Shown here: positions 37,088-47,054 of the stretch, one piece after another
Layout of the letters: every line of letters starts with the position of its first letter
How positions within the stretch are numbered: the first letter of the stretch is position 1
Source: Streptococcus ovis DSM 16829
Lineage (GTDB): Bacteria; Bacillota; Bacilli; Lactobacillales; Streptococcaceae
Direction: 5' to 3'
Length of the DNA: 64,000 nt
Assembly (NCBI RefSeq): GCF_000380125.1
Contig: NZ_KB904563.1
Location: 122,323-186,322, forward strand
The notes under the pieces: generated by a model
What the model saw: only the letters and a program-made list of their open reading frames with translations
Databases searched by the model: none
Told to the model about the DNA's origin: nothing
Made by a program: the position numbers and the translations under genes

Positions 37088-38872
37088 TTATTCAAATACA
37101 AATTGATTGTGATAGAGTTCTGAATAAAATCCTTTTTGCTTGAGCAATTCATGGTGGTTTCCTTGTTCAAGCACCTTGCCATCTTTTAAGACAATGATCT
37201 CATCCGCATTCAAGATAGTTTTCAAACGGTGAGCAATCACAAAGCTAGTGCGCCCTGCAATAATGGCTTCCATAGCATTTTGAATTTTTGCTTCTGTTAC
37301 TGTATCCACATTTGACGTCGCCTCATCCAAAATCAAGACTTGCGGATCCGTCAACAAGGTACGCGCAATGGAAATCAATTGTTTCTGACCTGTTGAGAAG
37401 ATATTTTCATCGTCGGTCACATAGGTCTCATAACCTTCTGGTAAGCTCATGATAAAGTCATGAATATGGGTTGCACGCGCTGCTGTTTCCACCATTTCTT
37501 GCGAAATCTCGTCATTGCCAAAACGGATATTATCCGCAATAGTGCCAGAAAAGAGCACCGATTCCTGCAAGACAATCCCCACTTTTTCACGGAGGCTATC
37601 TAAATCATACTCCCGAATATCTCGACCGTCAAATGCAATAGAACCACCATTCACATCATAGAAACGGTTAATCAAGTTCATGATGGTGGTTTTACCAGAA
37701 CCTGTTGGACCAACAACCGCGACCATTTTGCCCTTGGGAGCTGAAATGGTGACATTATCCAAAACTTTTTGACCGGGAAGATAACCAAAGTCGATGTTCT
37801 TGATCTCCACTCCTTCTGTTAATTCAGTAAATAGCGGAGCATTTTCTGGACGGACTTCCTCAGGCTCATCAAACATTTCCTGAATGCGATGTGCCCCTGT
37901 GAAGGCAAGTTGAAGCTCAGCCCAGCTAGAGGCGATCTGCATCATCGGTTGGTAATATTGTTGTGAGTATTGGACAAAGGTTACGACAAGGCCAAGCGCC
38001 ACCGCTGTATCCATGGAGCTATCGTTTAAAACAATATTAGACCCCGCAAAAATGACAATAGCTGTATTAACCAAACTCATCCCGTTCATAAATGGGAACA
38101 TAATTCCACTAAAAAGACGTCCCTTGAAGGTTGTACGACGCACTTCTTCGTTGAGTTCCACGAAACCAGCGATGGTTTCTTCTTGGACACCTTGAACAAT
38201 AATGGCTTTCTGACCAGAAATTTTCTCGTCCATGTAAGCATTGAGTTTTGATACCGCAGCTTGTTGTAAATTGGTATATTTCCGTGCTAGACGAATAATG
38301 ATGACCAAGGCAAGCAAAGCAACAGGAGTTGACGCAATTGTTACAAGCGCTAGTCTCGTATCTTGACGGAACATCATCCAGACCATCCCAATGTAGAGCG
38401 CCCCATTTGAGAGAATTTGTACCATTGATTGGTTGAAAGCATTTTGGATATTGTCTAGGTCACTAGTAAAGCGAGACAAGATGTCCCCATCTTTATGACG
38501 ATCGAAAAAGGCAATGGTCAATCGCTCTAATTTTCCAAACAAACCTTTACGCATACGGTTGGTCGAATTCGCCACAATACGGGTCAACAATAAACTATAA
38601 ATTAGGTTAGCAACAACTGTAGCTACATAAGCTAAAAAGAGATTGAGCATGACTCCATTAAAATCTGCTACATCCGGTTCAAAACCTTTTTGCCCCATTT
38701 GCGCTGCCGCAAAGTATTGCTGACCAATTTTTCCTAATTCAGCAATCGCATCCCCCATCAAAACGGGCGTTTTTACTTGTAGATAGGTTGCCAAGATAAT
38801 CGCAGCAAAAATGACCACAAAGGATAGTGTATACCGTTTAAAATAAAACCAGAAAAATCGTGCTGTCTTCAT
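37088..38872 (-). CDS. satB: ABC exporter half-transporter, SatB/PatB-like
   Basis: A 594-aa fused permease-ATPase with six helices in the first 320 residues and a nucleotide-binding domain after about 345. Walker A is [10 protein letters not shown], Walker [13 protein letters not shown] with the catalytic Glu intact, and the signature is FSTGQKQ instead of LSGGQ. It begins on the base after the satA stop codon. With SatA it should form a heterodimeric drug exporter; the S. suis SatAB pair is described as a fluoroquinolone efflux pump, which is the basis for the name. Assignment rests on order and family, not on alignment. Confidence 0.83.
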   Translation of the reverse strand: MKTARFFWFYFKRYTLSFVVIFAAIILATYLQVKTPVLMGDAIAELGKIGQQYFAAAQMGQKGFEPDVADFNGVMLNLFLAYVATVVANLIYSLLLTRIVANSTNRMRKGLFGKLERLTIAFFDRHKDGDILSRFTSDLDNIQNAFNQSMVQILSNGALYIGMVWMMFRQDTRLALVTIASTPVALLALVIIIRLARKYTNLQQAAVSKLNAYMDEKISGQKAIIVQGVQEETIAGFVELNEEVRRTTFKGRLFSGIMFPFMNGMSLVNTAIVIFAGSNIVLNDSSMDTAVALGLVVTFVQYSQQYYQPMMQIASSWAELQLAFTGAHRIQEMFDEPEEVRPENAPLFTELTEGVEIKNIDFGYLPGQKVLDNVTISAPKGKMVAVVGPTGSGKTTIMNLINRFYDVNGGSIAFDGRDIREYDLDSLREKVGIVLQESVLFSGTIADNIRFGNDEISQEMVETAARATHIHDFIMSLPEGYETYVTDDENIFSTGQKQLISIARTLLTDPQVLILDEATSNVDTVTEAKIQNAMEAIIAGRTSFVIAHRLKTILNADEIIVLKDGKVLEQGNHHELLKQKGFYSELYHNQFVFE

Positions 38873-40582
38873 TTATTCTTCCTCTTTTCCTTTCTGTGTC
38901 TCATAAATTTCACGGTAAACGGCGTTATTCGCCACCAATTCAGCGTGTGTTCCCTCTCCAATTAGTCGTCCTTCATCCAATACCAAAATTTTATCAGCTG
39001 TCACCACAGACGAAATCTTTTGAGCAATGATGACTGTAGTTGTATCTTTCAAATCGTGGTTTAGAGCTTCTTGGACCAATTTTTCAGATTTAGCATCAAG
39101 AGCTGACGTTGAATCGTCAAGGACCAATACTTTTGGATTTCCAATGACACCACGTGCAATAGACATCCGTTGTTTCTGACCACCAGAAAAGTTATTTCCA
39201 CGCTCTTCCACTTCACTTTCATAGGTTTCATCCAAGCGATCAATAAATTCCTTGGCTTGGGCAATACCTGCTGCGCGTTCTAATTGTTCAAGACTCGCTT
39301 CAGCTGCTCCCTGACGCAAGTTGTCTGCGATTGTGCCAGAGAAGAGAATCGCTTTCTGTAAAACAATAGAAACAGTTTGACGAAGCGTCTTTTGATTGAC
39401 GTCTTTTAAATCACGTCCGCCAATTGAAACTGTCCCTTCTTGAGGGTCAAACAGACGCGGAATCAATTGGGCCAAAGTTGATTTCCCAGCACCTGTCGCA
39501 CCAACAACCCCAACCATTTGGCCCGACTCAATTTCAAAAGAAATATTTTTAAGCATTGGTTCAGAATCATGAGGATAGGTAAAGCTGACATTATCAAATA
39601 CAATTTTTCCGTCTAACACCTCATCAGGAGTGTCCACAAAACTCATAGCTGGCTCTGTTTCAAGGATTTCATTAATCCGTTTAATGGAGATAGCGGCACG
39701 CGCTGCATTCATCCCCATAAAGCTCGTCATGATGATGGAGAACATGATTTGCATTAAGTAGCTCATGAACGATGTGAAGCTACCGACCACTTCAAGATTA
39801 TCTTTTACCATACCTGAGACTAAGTACAGGGAGGCAAAAATGGCCATGAAAGATACCAACATCATGATTGGTTGAAGGATAGAAAATCCATATCCAATGA
39901 AAAGGTTCAAATTCAGTAAGTCGTTTGAAGCTTCTTTGAACTTGGCATATTGATTCTTCTCTTGAACAAAGGATTTAACCACTCGAATACCACGCAGATT
40001 TTCCTTAGCAATGCTATTCATCTTGTCCATCAATATTTGGAACTTGCCAAAACGTGGTCCCATATGCTTCATCACAACTGCCATGATGCTAGCAATCACA
40101 ATGACCATGACAATAATCATCCACCAGAGCTCAGGCAATGTTCGCACCGCCATAATGAAAGCCCCAATGAACAACAAGGGTACCCGCAAGAGAACAGTAA
40201 AACTCATCATCACCAAGTTCTGGATTTGGGTCACGTCATTGGTCATGCGCACGACCAAGTTTCCAGCATTGAACTCTTCGATATTCGCATATGAAAACTC
40301 TTGAATCTTACGGAATGTTTGTTCACGAACATCCGCAGAAACCCCTTGTGCAATTTTTGAGGCAACAATTGTATTGAGCATCCCTGCCACAAGACCAATT
40401 CCAGCAATGACTAGAAGCCATTTCCCAACGCGAAAGATCTCATTCTGGTCATTCATCAGAACAGCTGTCAACACTTCTTTTAAGTAACTAGGCTGTAACA
40501 AAGTTGTCATGACAACAGTCGATACCAGTAGAATGGAGGCAAGAGCATACCATTTGTATCGCAACATTGCTTTCTTAAACAT
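38873..40582 (-). CDS. satA: ABC exporter half-transporter, SatA/PatA-like
   Basis: A 569-aa fused permease-ATPase. Six N-terminal helices precede the ATPase domain, which has Walker A GATGAGKST, canonical signature FSGGQKQR and Walker B VLVLDDSTSALD, where Asp replaces the catalytic Glu. That gives one degenerate ATP site, as in heterodimeric exporters such as BmrCD and PatAB. The ATG at 40582 follows AAGGAG and overlaps the satR stop by 8 bp; an ATG further up lacks an RBS. Middle gene of satR-satA-satB. Confidence 0.85.
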   Translation of the reverse strand: MFKKAMLRYKWYALASILLVSTVVMTTLLQPSYLKEVLTAVLMNDQNEIFRVGKWLLVIAGIGLVAGMLNTIVASKIAQGVSADVREQTFRKIQEFSYANIEEFNAGNLVVRMTNDVTQIQNLVMMSFTVLLRVPLLFIGAFIMAVRTLPELWWMIIVMVIVIASIMAVVMKHMGPRFGKFQILMDKMNSIAKENLRGIRVVKSFVQEKNQYAKFKEASNDLLNLNLFIGYGFSILQPIMMLVSFMAIFASLYLVSGMVKDNLEVVGSFTSFMSYLMQIMFSIIMTSFMGMNAARAAISIKRINEILETEPAMSFVDTPDEVLDGKIVFDNVSFTYPHDSEPMLKNISFEIESGQMVGVVGATGAGKSTLAQLIPRLFDPQEGTVSIGGRDLKDVNQKTLRQTVSIVLQKAILFSGTIADNLRQGAAEASLEQLERAAGIAQAKEFIDRLDETYESEVEERGNNFSGGQKQRMSIARGVIGNPKVLVLDDSTSALDAKSEKLVQEALNHDLKDTTTVIIAQKISSVVTADKILVLDEGRLIGEGTHAELVANNAVYREIYETQKGKEEE

Positions 40583-41021
40583 CTTCTTTCTCCTTATACA
40601 TTTTAATATTTTCTTCCAGCTGCTCAAAAACAGCCTCTACCACTCGGAAATCCTCATAAGGAATATTTGAGAATAATTGGTCAACCATCTCCGCATGCCA
40701 CACTTTTAAAGGAGGCAACTTTGAACGACCAAGCTCTGTTAGGACAACCTGCTTACACCGCTTATCTGCCACTGAAGAGATGCTCTGAATAAAGCCATTT
40801 TTCTCCATTCGTTTGACTAAATTACTAGCAACAGATTTTGAAATTCTCATTTCTTTCTCAATATCTTTGACAAAAATCTCATCTCCATCATGCCGATCAA
40901 GATAAAACAACACCTGCCCCTGTGGTCCTGCCAAATGCTCGATATCATGCACTTTGGCAATATCCTCCACTGCCTGTTCTACTTGATTGATAAGATTGCG
41001 GAAATCCGATAAGCTATGCAT
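40575..41021 (-). CDS. satR: MarR-family repressor, SatR-like
   Basis: A 148-aa winged-helix regulator. The recognition region is about residues 50-95 (IEKEMRISKSVASNLVKRMEKNGFI) and the wing carries ADKRCKQVVLTELG. In S. suis, SatR represses satAB and its loss raises fluoroquinolone resistance. The ATG at 41021 is spaced better from AGAGGG than the one two codons upstream. The promoter is a full consensus with a small palindrome over the -35, fitting autorepression. Reading frame and key helices look intact, so the operon is probably repressed here. Confidence 0.87.
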   Translation of the reverse strand: MHSLSDFRNLINQVEQAVEDIAKVHDIEHLAGPQGQVLFYLDRHDGDEIFVKDIEKEMRISKSVASNLVKRMEKNGFIQSISSVADKRCKQVVLTELGRSKLPPLKVWHAEMVDQLFSNIPYEDFRVVEAVFEQLEENIKMYKEKEDV

Positions 41022-41056
41022 AACCATCCCTCTCTTTGATTGTTTCCATGAGAACC

Positions 41057-41085
41057 ATTATAATTCCCTTAAAAAGCATTGTCAA
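41057..41085 (-). promoter_or_regulatory. satRAB promoter and putative SatR operator
   Basis: Perfect consensus TTGACA, 17-bp spacer, TATAAT on the minus strand. The palindrome CATTG-A-CAATG (41077-41087) overlaps the -35 box. Confidence 0.8.
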
Positions 41086-41148
41086 TGGTTTTGTATGAAT
41101 ATCAACATAAAAACGTTTTCGCACTCACTAATCATAACGATATCTAAA

Positions 41149-41184
41149 TAAAAAAGCACTCTCCTAAAATCATGGAAAGTGCTC
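41149..41184 (-). terminator. ulaG terminator
   Basis: Stem AGCACTTTCC / GGAGAGTGCT with one mismatch and a run of six T on the minus strand. Confidence 0.88.
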
Positions 41185-41204
41185 AATGTGATAAGAAGAA
41201 TGGA

Positions 41205-42296
41205 TTATAGCAAGGCTTTAAATTGGATATTCGATTCTTCTAAGAAGCAATCATCGAATCCACGTGGGTGATGGTATTCGATTCTATCCTTGTCTTGTGG
41301 GTAGGTGTATTTGCCACCGACTTCCCAGATGAATGGGTGGAATTGGTATTGCAACCGTTCCTTGCGCATCTTCCAGAGAGTCAGGATTTCATCGGTAGAT
41401 GCCATAAAGTTAGACCAGATATCATAATGAACGGGGATGATGACCTTAGCACGGAGATTTTCTGCCATGCGAAGCAAGTCAATAGAGGTCATCTTGTCTT
41501 GAATACCAATAGGATTATCCCCATAGTTATTGATAGCTACATCAACATTAAAGTCGCGACCGTGTTTGGCAAAGTAGTTTGAGAAATGAGAATCTGCACC
41601 ATGATAAATGGTTCCACCCGGTGTTTCAAAAACATAGTTGACTGCCTTACGAGCCATTTCTTCATCTGTTACAGCCAAACCTTTTAATTCACCATCTTGC
41701 GCATCAGCTCCATCAACTGGCAGAGTTACCAGGCAAGTCCGGTCAAAAGACTCTACCGCTGTAATTTTGACATCCTTCAATTCGAGAGTGTCGCCTGGTT
41801 TCACAATGAGAATCCTCTCTTCTGGCACACCCCATTTTTTCCAGATTTCCCCACATTCATAAGGACCAACAAATTTGACATGATCCAATTTAGGATTATT
41901 CACAATCGCTGCAGCAGTATTGATATCAATATGATCACTATGGAAGTGAGAAACCAGATAATAATCCAACTCGTTGATGGCAAACGGATCAATCACCATT
42001 GGTTGCACACGTAAGTTTGGTTGCAACTTACGAACACCTGCCATATTCGCCATTTGGTGTCCACGTACCATATCTTTTACTTTCTTTGTTGATTTCCCGC
42101 GATTTGACCAGAGGTCCATAACGATATTGGCTCCGCCCGGTGTCTTAATCCAAACACCGCAGTTTCCGAGCCACCACATTGAAAAATTTCCAGCAGGTAC
42201 AACTTCTTCTTCGATTTCTTCATTCAGCCAAGTGCCCCATTCCGGGAAGGTAGAGAGAATCCAAGACTCACGTGTAATATCTTGTACTTTAGCCAT
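41205..42296 (-). CDS. ulaG: L-ascorbate-6-phosphate lactonase
   Basis: A 363-aa metallo-beta-lactamase-fold enzyme opening L-ascorbate-6-P to 3-keto-L-gulonate-6-P, the first cytosolic step after PTS import. The metal-binding HxHxDH motif is in SHFHSDHID (about 116-124), with further histidines in YHGADSHF and IPVHYD. The N-terminal block MAKVQDITRESWIL is typical of UlaG. It is transcribed alone, apart from the ulaABCDEF operon, from a promoter that shares sequence elements with the ulaA promoter. RBS AGGAGG. Confidence 0.95.
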   Translation of the reverse strand: MAKVQDITRESWILSTFPEWGTWLNEEIEEEVVPAGNFSMWWLGNCGVWIKTPGGANIVMDLWSNRGKSTKKVKDMVRGHQMANMAGVRKLQPNLRVQPMVIDPFAINELDYYLVSHFHSDHIDINTAAAIVNNPKLDHVKFVGPYECGEIWKKWGVPEERILIVKPGDTLELKDVKITAVESFDRTCLVTLPVDGADAQDGELKGLAVTDEEMARKAVNYVFETPGGTIYHGADSHFSNYFAKHGRDFNVDVAINNYGDNPIGIQDKMTSIDLLRMAENLRAKVIIPVHYDIWSNFMASTDEILTLWKMRKERLQYQFHPFIWEVGGKYTYPQDKDRIEYHHPRGFDDCFLEESNIQFKALL

Positions 42297-42339
42297 TTCA
42301 GCATCCTCCTATAAATCATTGCTTTTACATTACATCTTC

Positions 42340-42384
42340 AGTATAAACCTTGTAGACCTAAACCAAAAGACCAAGAAGTACACA
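42340..42384 (-). promoter_or_regulatory. ulaG promoter with shared ula element
   Basis: Minus-strand -10 TATACT (42340-42345); CTTGGTCTTTT at 42365-42375 and TGTGTA at 42379-42384. The same two blocks occur with identical spacing upstream of ulaA, which points to a common regulator. Confidence 0.7.
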
Positions 42385-42431
42385 AGGAAGTGTCCAAAAC
42401 TGTACCGAACGATTCATAAACATTTGCCACT

Positions 42432-42457
42432 AAAAAACGCTAGGAATGTTTCCTAGC
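42432..42457 (-). terminator. ula regulator gene terminator
   Basis: Perfect GCTAGGAA-ACA-TTCCTAGC hairpin and GTTTTTT on the minus strand, starting right at the stop codon. Confidence 0.9.
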
Positions 42458-44110
42458 TTACATGGATAGAATCCGACTAACAATTTCTTCAATCTGTGCT
42501 TTCAAAGCCTGCCGATTCTTTTCTTCGGGCAAATAAGCCTGCAAACATTTCTCGAGTTCTGTACTGAATTGTGTTTCAACAGTCTTTCCCATCCCTTTGG
42601 CAAAGCGAACCAATTCGATAATGTCTTCATTATCTAAAATAGGATGGACGACAATCACAGGAAAATGCGTTTCCAGAGCATCACTTGTTGAAACCACCAA
42701 ATCTGTCGCCACTAAGTCACGTACACTGTAAAATTGTTCTGACGTAAAAACAGCTTCAATCGTACAGTTTGTGAGATATTGTTCACATTGATTAAGCAAT
42801 AATTTCTGTACTCCGACTCCTTCATCACAAACAAGGATGATTTTTCTCTTAGCAGGTTCAGCCGGTGCATTTTTTTCCAGTTCCCCTCCTAAATGAATCG
42901 TAATATAGGCAATATCATCATCTGTCATGGTCAACTCCCATGCCTCTTCTAAAATTCCTATATGCGTCTTGGTAATCTGAAATAGACTCTGATAGCGTTC
43001 TTTGATATATTTGGTCAGTGGATTGACAGACAAAATGCCATAAGTCTTTCTGTAAATCAAAGCCTTACAATGCATGAGAAGTTTCCGAAGCAGATCGTTG
43101 CGATGTACAAATGTTAACGAATGTTGAGCCTCAATTTGACTGAGGAAAAAATCTAGAGTGACACGCATTTCAGAATAATCCTGACTTTCCAAGTGGCTGT
43201 CCTTGTCTTTCCGAAATGATAAGAGCAACATGGCAACCAAACTAATCTCAATGTCATCTAACTGGATGTCATAGAGGTTCGATAAATCCTCTGCCATGTC
43301 ACGTGCCAACAGATATTCTTTTCGCTTCCAGGTCATACTAAAATCACGTCGAACCGCTTCTTTTTCACATTCCGATAATTCAATACTGCGATAACTGAGA
43401 AGCAAATACGGTAGAATTTCCACCATAAAAACCCGATCCTGACTATTGAGCTGTTTCCCCAAGCTTTCTTGCGCATTGGTCAATTGATCTTCAATATAGG
43501 CATTCACTTCTTCAGAAAAATAACGGTTGAACCCTGTCACATCTACGATTTTGTCTCGGACAATCTCAACAAAATTTTTGTTTCCTTCCGTATAGATTGC
43601 GTAGAGCAAACGGTAAAGGTATTGAATTTTGGATAAGGGATGGCATTTTAGATAGTAACCGTCTGCTTTTGTGACGTTGAGTTGAATATCATAATCCTCT
43701 ACTGCTAACATTTGACGAATATCATTGAGATCACTTAAAACGGTATTACGAGAAACATCATTTAGTTGCATGAGCTTATCAATAGTGACCCGTTCTTTAG
43801 AAACAGCAATATAGGTCATCGTCAGTTGGATACGTTCTTCAACACTCATCACATAAGTATAATCATCTAATTGATCCAACAAATCTTGACAAACTTGCTT
43901 TTGTTCATTGGTCAATAATATGCCTACTCGTGGATAGGAGACGATCTTATCAATACCGTCCGGCAAGGCTTCGTTGATTTTTTCCAGATGGTAGTAGACC
44001 TTGCGCCGAGATTGATTTAGTTTTTTTGACATAGTCATGACTGTCTCTGGTTTCTCTAATGATAGCAAGTAGGACACCAGCTCACAGCTTTTCTTGTCTA
44101 GAATAATCAC
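42458..44110 (-). CDS. PRD-type transcriptional regulator of ascorbate utilisation
   Basis: A 550-aa BglG/MtlR-like regulator: N-terminal HTH (about residues 15-60, MSKKLNQSRRKVYYHLEKIN), a second HTH (about 105-130, MQLNDVSRNTVLSDL), two PRDs (about 180-390) and a C-terminal EIIB-like domain whose cysteine lies in ILVCDEGVGVQKL. Unlike the galactitol and sorbitol regulators in this window it has no C-terminal EIIA domain. Its place between ulaF and ulaG makes it the likely ula regulator (UlaR-like of streptococci). Start is GTG six bases after GGGAG. Confidence 0.85.
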   Translation of the reverse strand: MIILDKKSCELVSYLLSLEKPETVMTMSKKLNQSRRKVYYHLEKINEALPDGIDKIVSYPRVGILLTNEQKQVCQDLLDQLDDYTYVMSVEERIQLTMTYIAVSKERVTIDKLMQLNDVSRNTVLSDLNDIRQMLAVEDYDIQLNVTKADGYYLKCHPLSKIQYLYRLLYAIYTEGNKNFVEIVRDKIVDVTGFNRYFSEEVNAYIEDQLTNAQESLGKQLNSQDRVFMVEILPYLLLSYRSIELSECEKEAVRRDFSMTWKRKEYLLARDMAEDLSNLYDIQLDDIEISLVAMLLLSFRKDKDSHLESQDYSEMRVTLDFFLSQIEAQHSLTFVHRNDLLRKLLMHCKALIYRKTYGILSVNPLTKYIKERYQSLFQITKTHIGILEEAWELTMTDDDIAYITIHLGGELEKNAPAEPAKRKIILVCDEGVGVQKLLLNQCEQYLTNCTIEAVFTSEQFYSVRDLVATDLVVSTSDALETHFPVIVVHPILDNEDIIELVRFAKGMGKTVETQFSTELEKCLQAYLPEEKNRQALKAQIEEIVSRILSM

Positions 44111-44138
44111 ACTCTCTTCTCCCTTCCGAATACAGAAT

Positions 44139-44144
44139 ATTATA
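44139..44144 (-). promoter_or_regulatory. Extended -10 promoter of the ula regulator
   Basis: Minus-strand TGGTATAAT about 29 bp before the GTG start. Confidence 0.5.
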
Positions 44145-44192
44145 CCATTTTTATAGTCTTGTTTACATGTATATAAAGGCTAAAACATATTA

Positions 44193-44239
44193 AGAGAGGA
44201 GAAAGCTATTTGTTGCATCACTTCCTCCTACTCTCTTCG
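44193..44239 (-). terminator. Weak terminator after ulaF
   Basis: Imperfect AAGAGAG / CTCTCTT inverted repeat with a long loop and no good T run; termination may be leaky into the regulator gene. Confidence 0.35.
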
Positions 44240-44257
44240 TATTTCAATAATTTTCCC

Positions 44258-44974
44258 TCAATGTGCATCACCTTTTTGTCCGTAATAGGCATTTGGACCA
44301 TGCTTGCGAAGATAGTGCTTGTCCAAGATATACTGTGGAGCAGGTTCTACGCGAGGATTGATTTGCTCGGTGAAACGATTCATCTTTGCCACTTCCTCTA
44401 AGACAACAGAATGATAAACTGCTTGAGCAGGATCTTTCCCCCAAGTAAACGGTCCGTGGTTGCGCACAACAATCCCCGGAACGGCAAGAGGATCGAGACC
44501 ACGGCGTGTGAACTCTTCGATAATCACTGTTCCTGTTTCTTTTTCATAGGCTGTGTTCACCTCATCTGCTGTCAAAGAACGCGCACATGGTACAGATCCA
44601 TAAAAATAATCTGCGTGGGTTGTCCCATAAAAGGGAATGTCACGACCAGCTTGCGCCCAGCCGACTGCCTCGGTTGAATGAGTGTGTACAATGCCGCCAA
44701 TTTCAGGCCAAGCTTTATACAGTTGAACGTGGGTTGGTAGGTCAGAGGAAGGATTTAAATCCCCTTCTACCACCTTGCCATCTAAGTCTGTTACTACCAT
44801 ATTTTCGGGTGTCAATTTCTCATAATCCACACCAGAAGGTTTGATAACAATGAGGCCTGCTTCACGATCAATTTCAGACACGTTGCCCCAAGTGAATTTT
44901 ACCAAGCCGTGTGCTGGCAGTGATTGATTGGCCGCGCAAACACGCTCACGCATTTCTTGTAATGATTTTGCCAT
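44258..44974 (-). CDS. ulaF: L-ribulose-5-phosphate 4-epimerase
   Basis: A 238-aa class II aldolase-fold zinc enzyme converting L-ribulose-5-P to D-xylulose-5-P. Zinc-binding histidines are visible in VHTHSTEAVGWAQ and in VRNHGPFTWG; GNVSEIDR and KPSGVDY match the family. Last gene of the ula operon, one base after ulaE. Its product feeds xfp and tkt, both in this window. Confidence 0.94.
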   Translation of the reverse strand: MAKSLQEMRERVCAANQSLPAHGLVKFTWGNVSEIDREAGLIVIKPSGVDYEKLTPENMVVTDLDGKVVEGDLNPSSDLPTHVQLYKAWPEIGGIVHTHSTEAVGWAQAGRDIPFYGTTHADYFYGSVPCARSLTADEVNTAYEKETGTVIIEEFTRRGLDPLAVPGIVVRNHGPFTWGKDPAQAVYHSVVLEEVAKMNRFTEQINPRVEPAPQYILDKHYLRKHGPNAYYGQKGDAH

Positions 44975-44975
44975 A

Positions 44976-45839
44976 TTAGAGTACCCCTGCTTTCTCCATT
45001 AGTGGATAGAGGAAATCCTGCGCCTCTTTTATAGCAACACGCGTTTCCTCAACCGTTGGACAATTTTCTGACCACATTTCAATCAAGAACGGTCCATTAT
45101 AGTTGGTCTTTTTAATCACATCAAACATCAACTCCCAGTTCACACATCCTTGACCAAAAGGAACATCGCGGAACTGACCTTTTGATGTTTCTGTCACAGC
45201 ATAAGTGTCCTTCAAATGAAGGGCAGCGATAGACCTATGTCCGTTATAAAATTCACTCCAAAGGTCATTGTGCCAAGCAGAGACATTTCCTGTATCAGGA
45301 TAAACAAAGAGATAAGGGGAGTCAATTTCCTTTTCAATTGCCAAATACTTTTCAATAGAATTGACAAATGAATCATCCATGATTTCAATGGATAAAATGA
45401 CTTGTGCTTCTTCAGCCCATGTACAAGCTTGACGAAGATTTTTCAAGAAGCGAGCACGTGTAGCTGGTGATTTTTCTTCATAGTAAACATCATAACCAGC
45501 TAGCTGGATATTGCGAATGCCGATATCCTGCGCAAAGACAATACATTTTTTCATCATGTCCATAGCACGTGCTTCCTTTTCAGGGTCATTGGATCCCATT
45601 GGAAAACGGCGATGGCCACTAAAGGTAATAGTCGGCACACGAACACCTGTTTCAAAAATGGCCTTGACCAACTCCAAACGTTCTTCCTTGGACCAATCCA
45701 AACGCGCTAAGCGCTCATCCGATTCATCGATAGATAGTTCGACAAAATCAAAGCCCAACTCCTTTGCAAAATTCAACCGTTCTAACCAAGTGAAATGTTT
45801 GGGGGTCGCTTTTTCATAAATACCAATTGGACGTGCCAT
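44976..45839 (-). CDS. ulaE: L-ribulose-5-phosphate (L-xylulose-5-P) 3-epimerase
   Basis: A 287-aa TIM-barrel epimerase interconverting L-xylulose-5-P and L-ribulose-5-P. Family features are LGFDFVELSIDESDERLARLDW at the N-terminus (given in part: GFDFVELSIDE), SGHRRFPMGS, and metal ligands in SIEIMDD, VYPDTGN, ALHLKDT and LIEMWSE. The MARPIGIYEK start is chosen seven bases after the ulaD stop; the frame is open further upstream into ulaD. Confidence 0.93.
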   Translation of the reverse strand: MARPIGIYEKATPKHFTWLERLNFAKELGFDFVELSIDESDERLARLDWSKEERLELVKAIFETGVRVPTITFSGHRRFPMGSNDPEKEARAMDMMKKCIVFAQDIGIRNIQLAGYDVYYEEKSPATRARFLKNLRQACTWAEEAQVILSIEIMDDSFVNSIEKYLAIEKEIDSPYLFVYPDTGNVSAWHNDLWSEFYNGHRSIAALHLKDTYAVTETSKGQFRDVPFGQGCVNWELMFDVIKKTNYNGPFLIEMWSENCPTVEETRVAIKEAQDFLYPLMEKAGVL

Positions 45840-45846
45840 AATCAGC

Positions 45847-46512
45847 CTACCCCCAAATCCGTTTGATTTCATCCTTGAAGGCACGTGCTGCGGCAGCAGG
45901 ATTTTCTGCTTCTGTGATGCCACGTCCTGCGATAAAGGTAAAGACATCCACTCCTTCAAATAATTTTAAGGTATCTACATCAAGTCCACCTGTAACAGAT
46001 ACACGGAAGCCCATTTCAATCAATTTCTTAACCTTGGTTAAATCCTTTTCTCCCCAAGTTTCTCCTGCAAGAAGTGCATCGCGAGACTGATGGTAGATGG
46101 CTTGTGAAATACCTGCATCCAACCAAGCCTGGGCATGCTCATAAGTCCAATCTCCGTACAGTTCCACTTGGATTTCTCCACGTTCTCCGCGCTCTTCTTT
46201 GATGGCTTTTAGCGCTGCTTTCATGGTTGGAATGGTTGCTGAACAGATACAGGTCATCCAATCTGCTCCACGTATCGCATTATTTTTCGCCACTGTTCCG
46301 CCTGCATCTGCACATTTTGTATCAGCCACGATAATTTTTTCAGGGAATAGATGGCGAAGCACCTCCACCAATTCGCTACCAACTTGCAACAGGCAGACAG
46401 TTCCTGCTTCAATTACATCGACCTCGTGACCAACAGACACCGCCGCCTTGATAGCTCCCTTCAAATCAGAGTGGTCAAGGGCAACTTGTAAATTTGGAAT
46501 ATGTTTTGTCAT
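45847..46512 (-). CDS. ulaD: 3-keto-L-gulonate-6-phosphate decarboxylase
   Basis: A 221-aa (beta/alpha)8 enzyme of the OMP decarboxylase suprafamily, releasing CO2 from 3-keto-L-gulonate-6-P to give L-xylulose-5-P. Typical blocks are NLQVALDHSDL, the catalytic DTKCADAGG (Asp-x-Lys-x-x-Asp), and the phosphate-binding TGGLDVDTL and FIAGRGITEA. The ATG after GAGAGGAAA is chosen. It lies between ulaC and ulaE. Confidence 0.95.
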   Translation of the reverse strand: MTKHIPNLQVALDHSDLKGAIKAAVSVGHEVDVIEAGTVCLLQVGSELVEVLRHLFPEKIIVADTKCADAGGTVAKNNAIRGADWMTCICSATIPTMKAALKAIKEERGERGEIQVELYGDWTYEHAQAWLDAGISQAIYHQSRDALLAGETWGEKDLTKVKKLIEMGFRVSVTGGLDVDTLKLFEGVDVFTFIAGRGITEAENPAAAARAFKDEIKRIWG

Positions 46513-46541
46513 AATCGTTTCCTCTCTAAACTGTTTCATGT

Positions 46542-47027
46542 TTAACTTTCTAAATCCAAACCTTCAAGATAAGGACTATTTTTTGATTCTTCTACCATTG
46601 CCAATACCTCTTCAGGAGTCTTACAATCAACCAATCGTTGGATTGAGTTTTCCAATTCAAAAAGAGCAATAATTTGTGGAATGGCTACTGTTGTATGAAT
46701 GGCTGCAGATTGTGCAGCTAAGGTAAGCAGGACGGAGACTTCCTTCCCATCTGAAAATGTCACCGGCTTGGTCAGGGTAATCAAGGCAAAGGAGTCCTTA
46801 TGCACCCCAACACCAGCCTGCGCATGTGGCATTGACATTCCCGGCATCAAGATATAGTATGGTCCATATTCTTCCGTTGATTGGATAATGGCATCATAAT
46901 ATTCTTCTGTCACAGCTCCGCTATCAATCAGCGGTTCTACCGCCTTATGTACAGCCTCTTGCCATGTTTCAGCTGTTAAGCCTAAACGGATTGAATTATT
47001 CTCTTTAAAAGATTTTGCTAAATTCAT
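46542..47027 (-). CDS. ulaC: PTS ascorbate-specific EIIA
   Basis: A 161-aa cytosolic PTS_EIIA_2 protein; the phosphorylated histidine is in SMPHAQAGVG (about residue 68). It relays phosphate from HPr to UlaB. It is 83 bp downstream of ulaB, with a strong hairpin in the gap. Confidence 0.92.
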   Translation of the reverse strand: MNLAKSFKENNSIRLGLTAETWQEAVHKAVEPLIDSGAVTEEYYDAIIQSTEEYGPYYILMPGMSMPHAQAGVGVHKDSFALITLTKPVTFSDGKEVSVLLTLAAQSAAIHTTVAIPQIIALFELENSIQRLVDCKTPEEVLAMVEESKNSPYLEGLDLES

Positions 47028-47054
47028 AACCTGATTTCCTCCATCTAAAGATAA

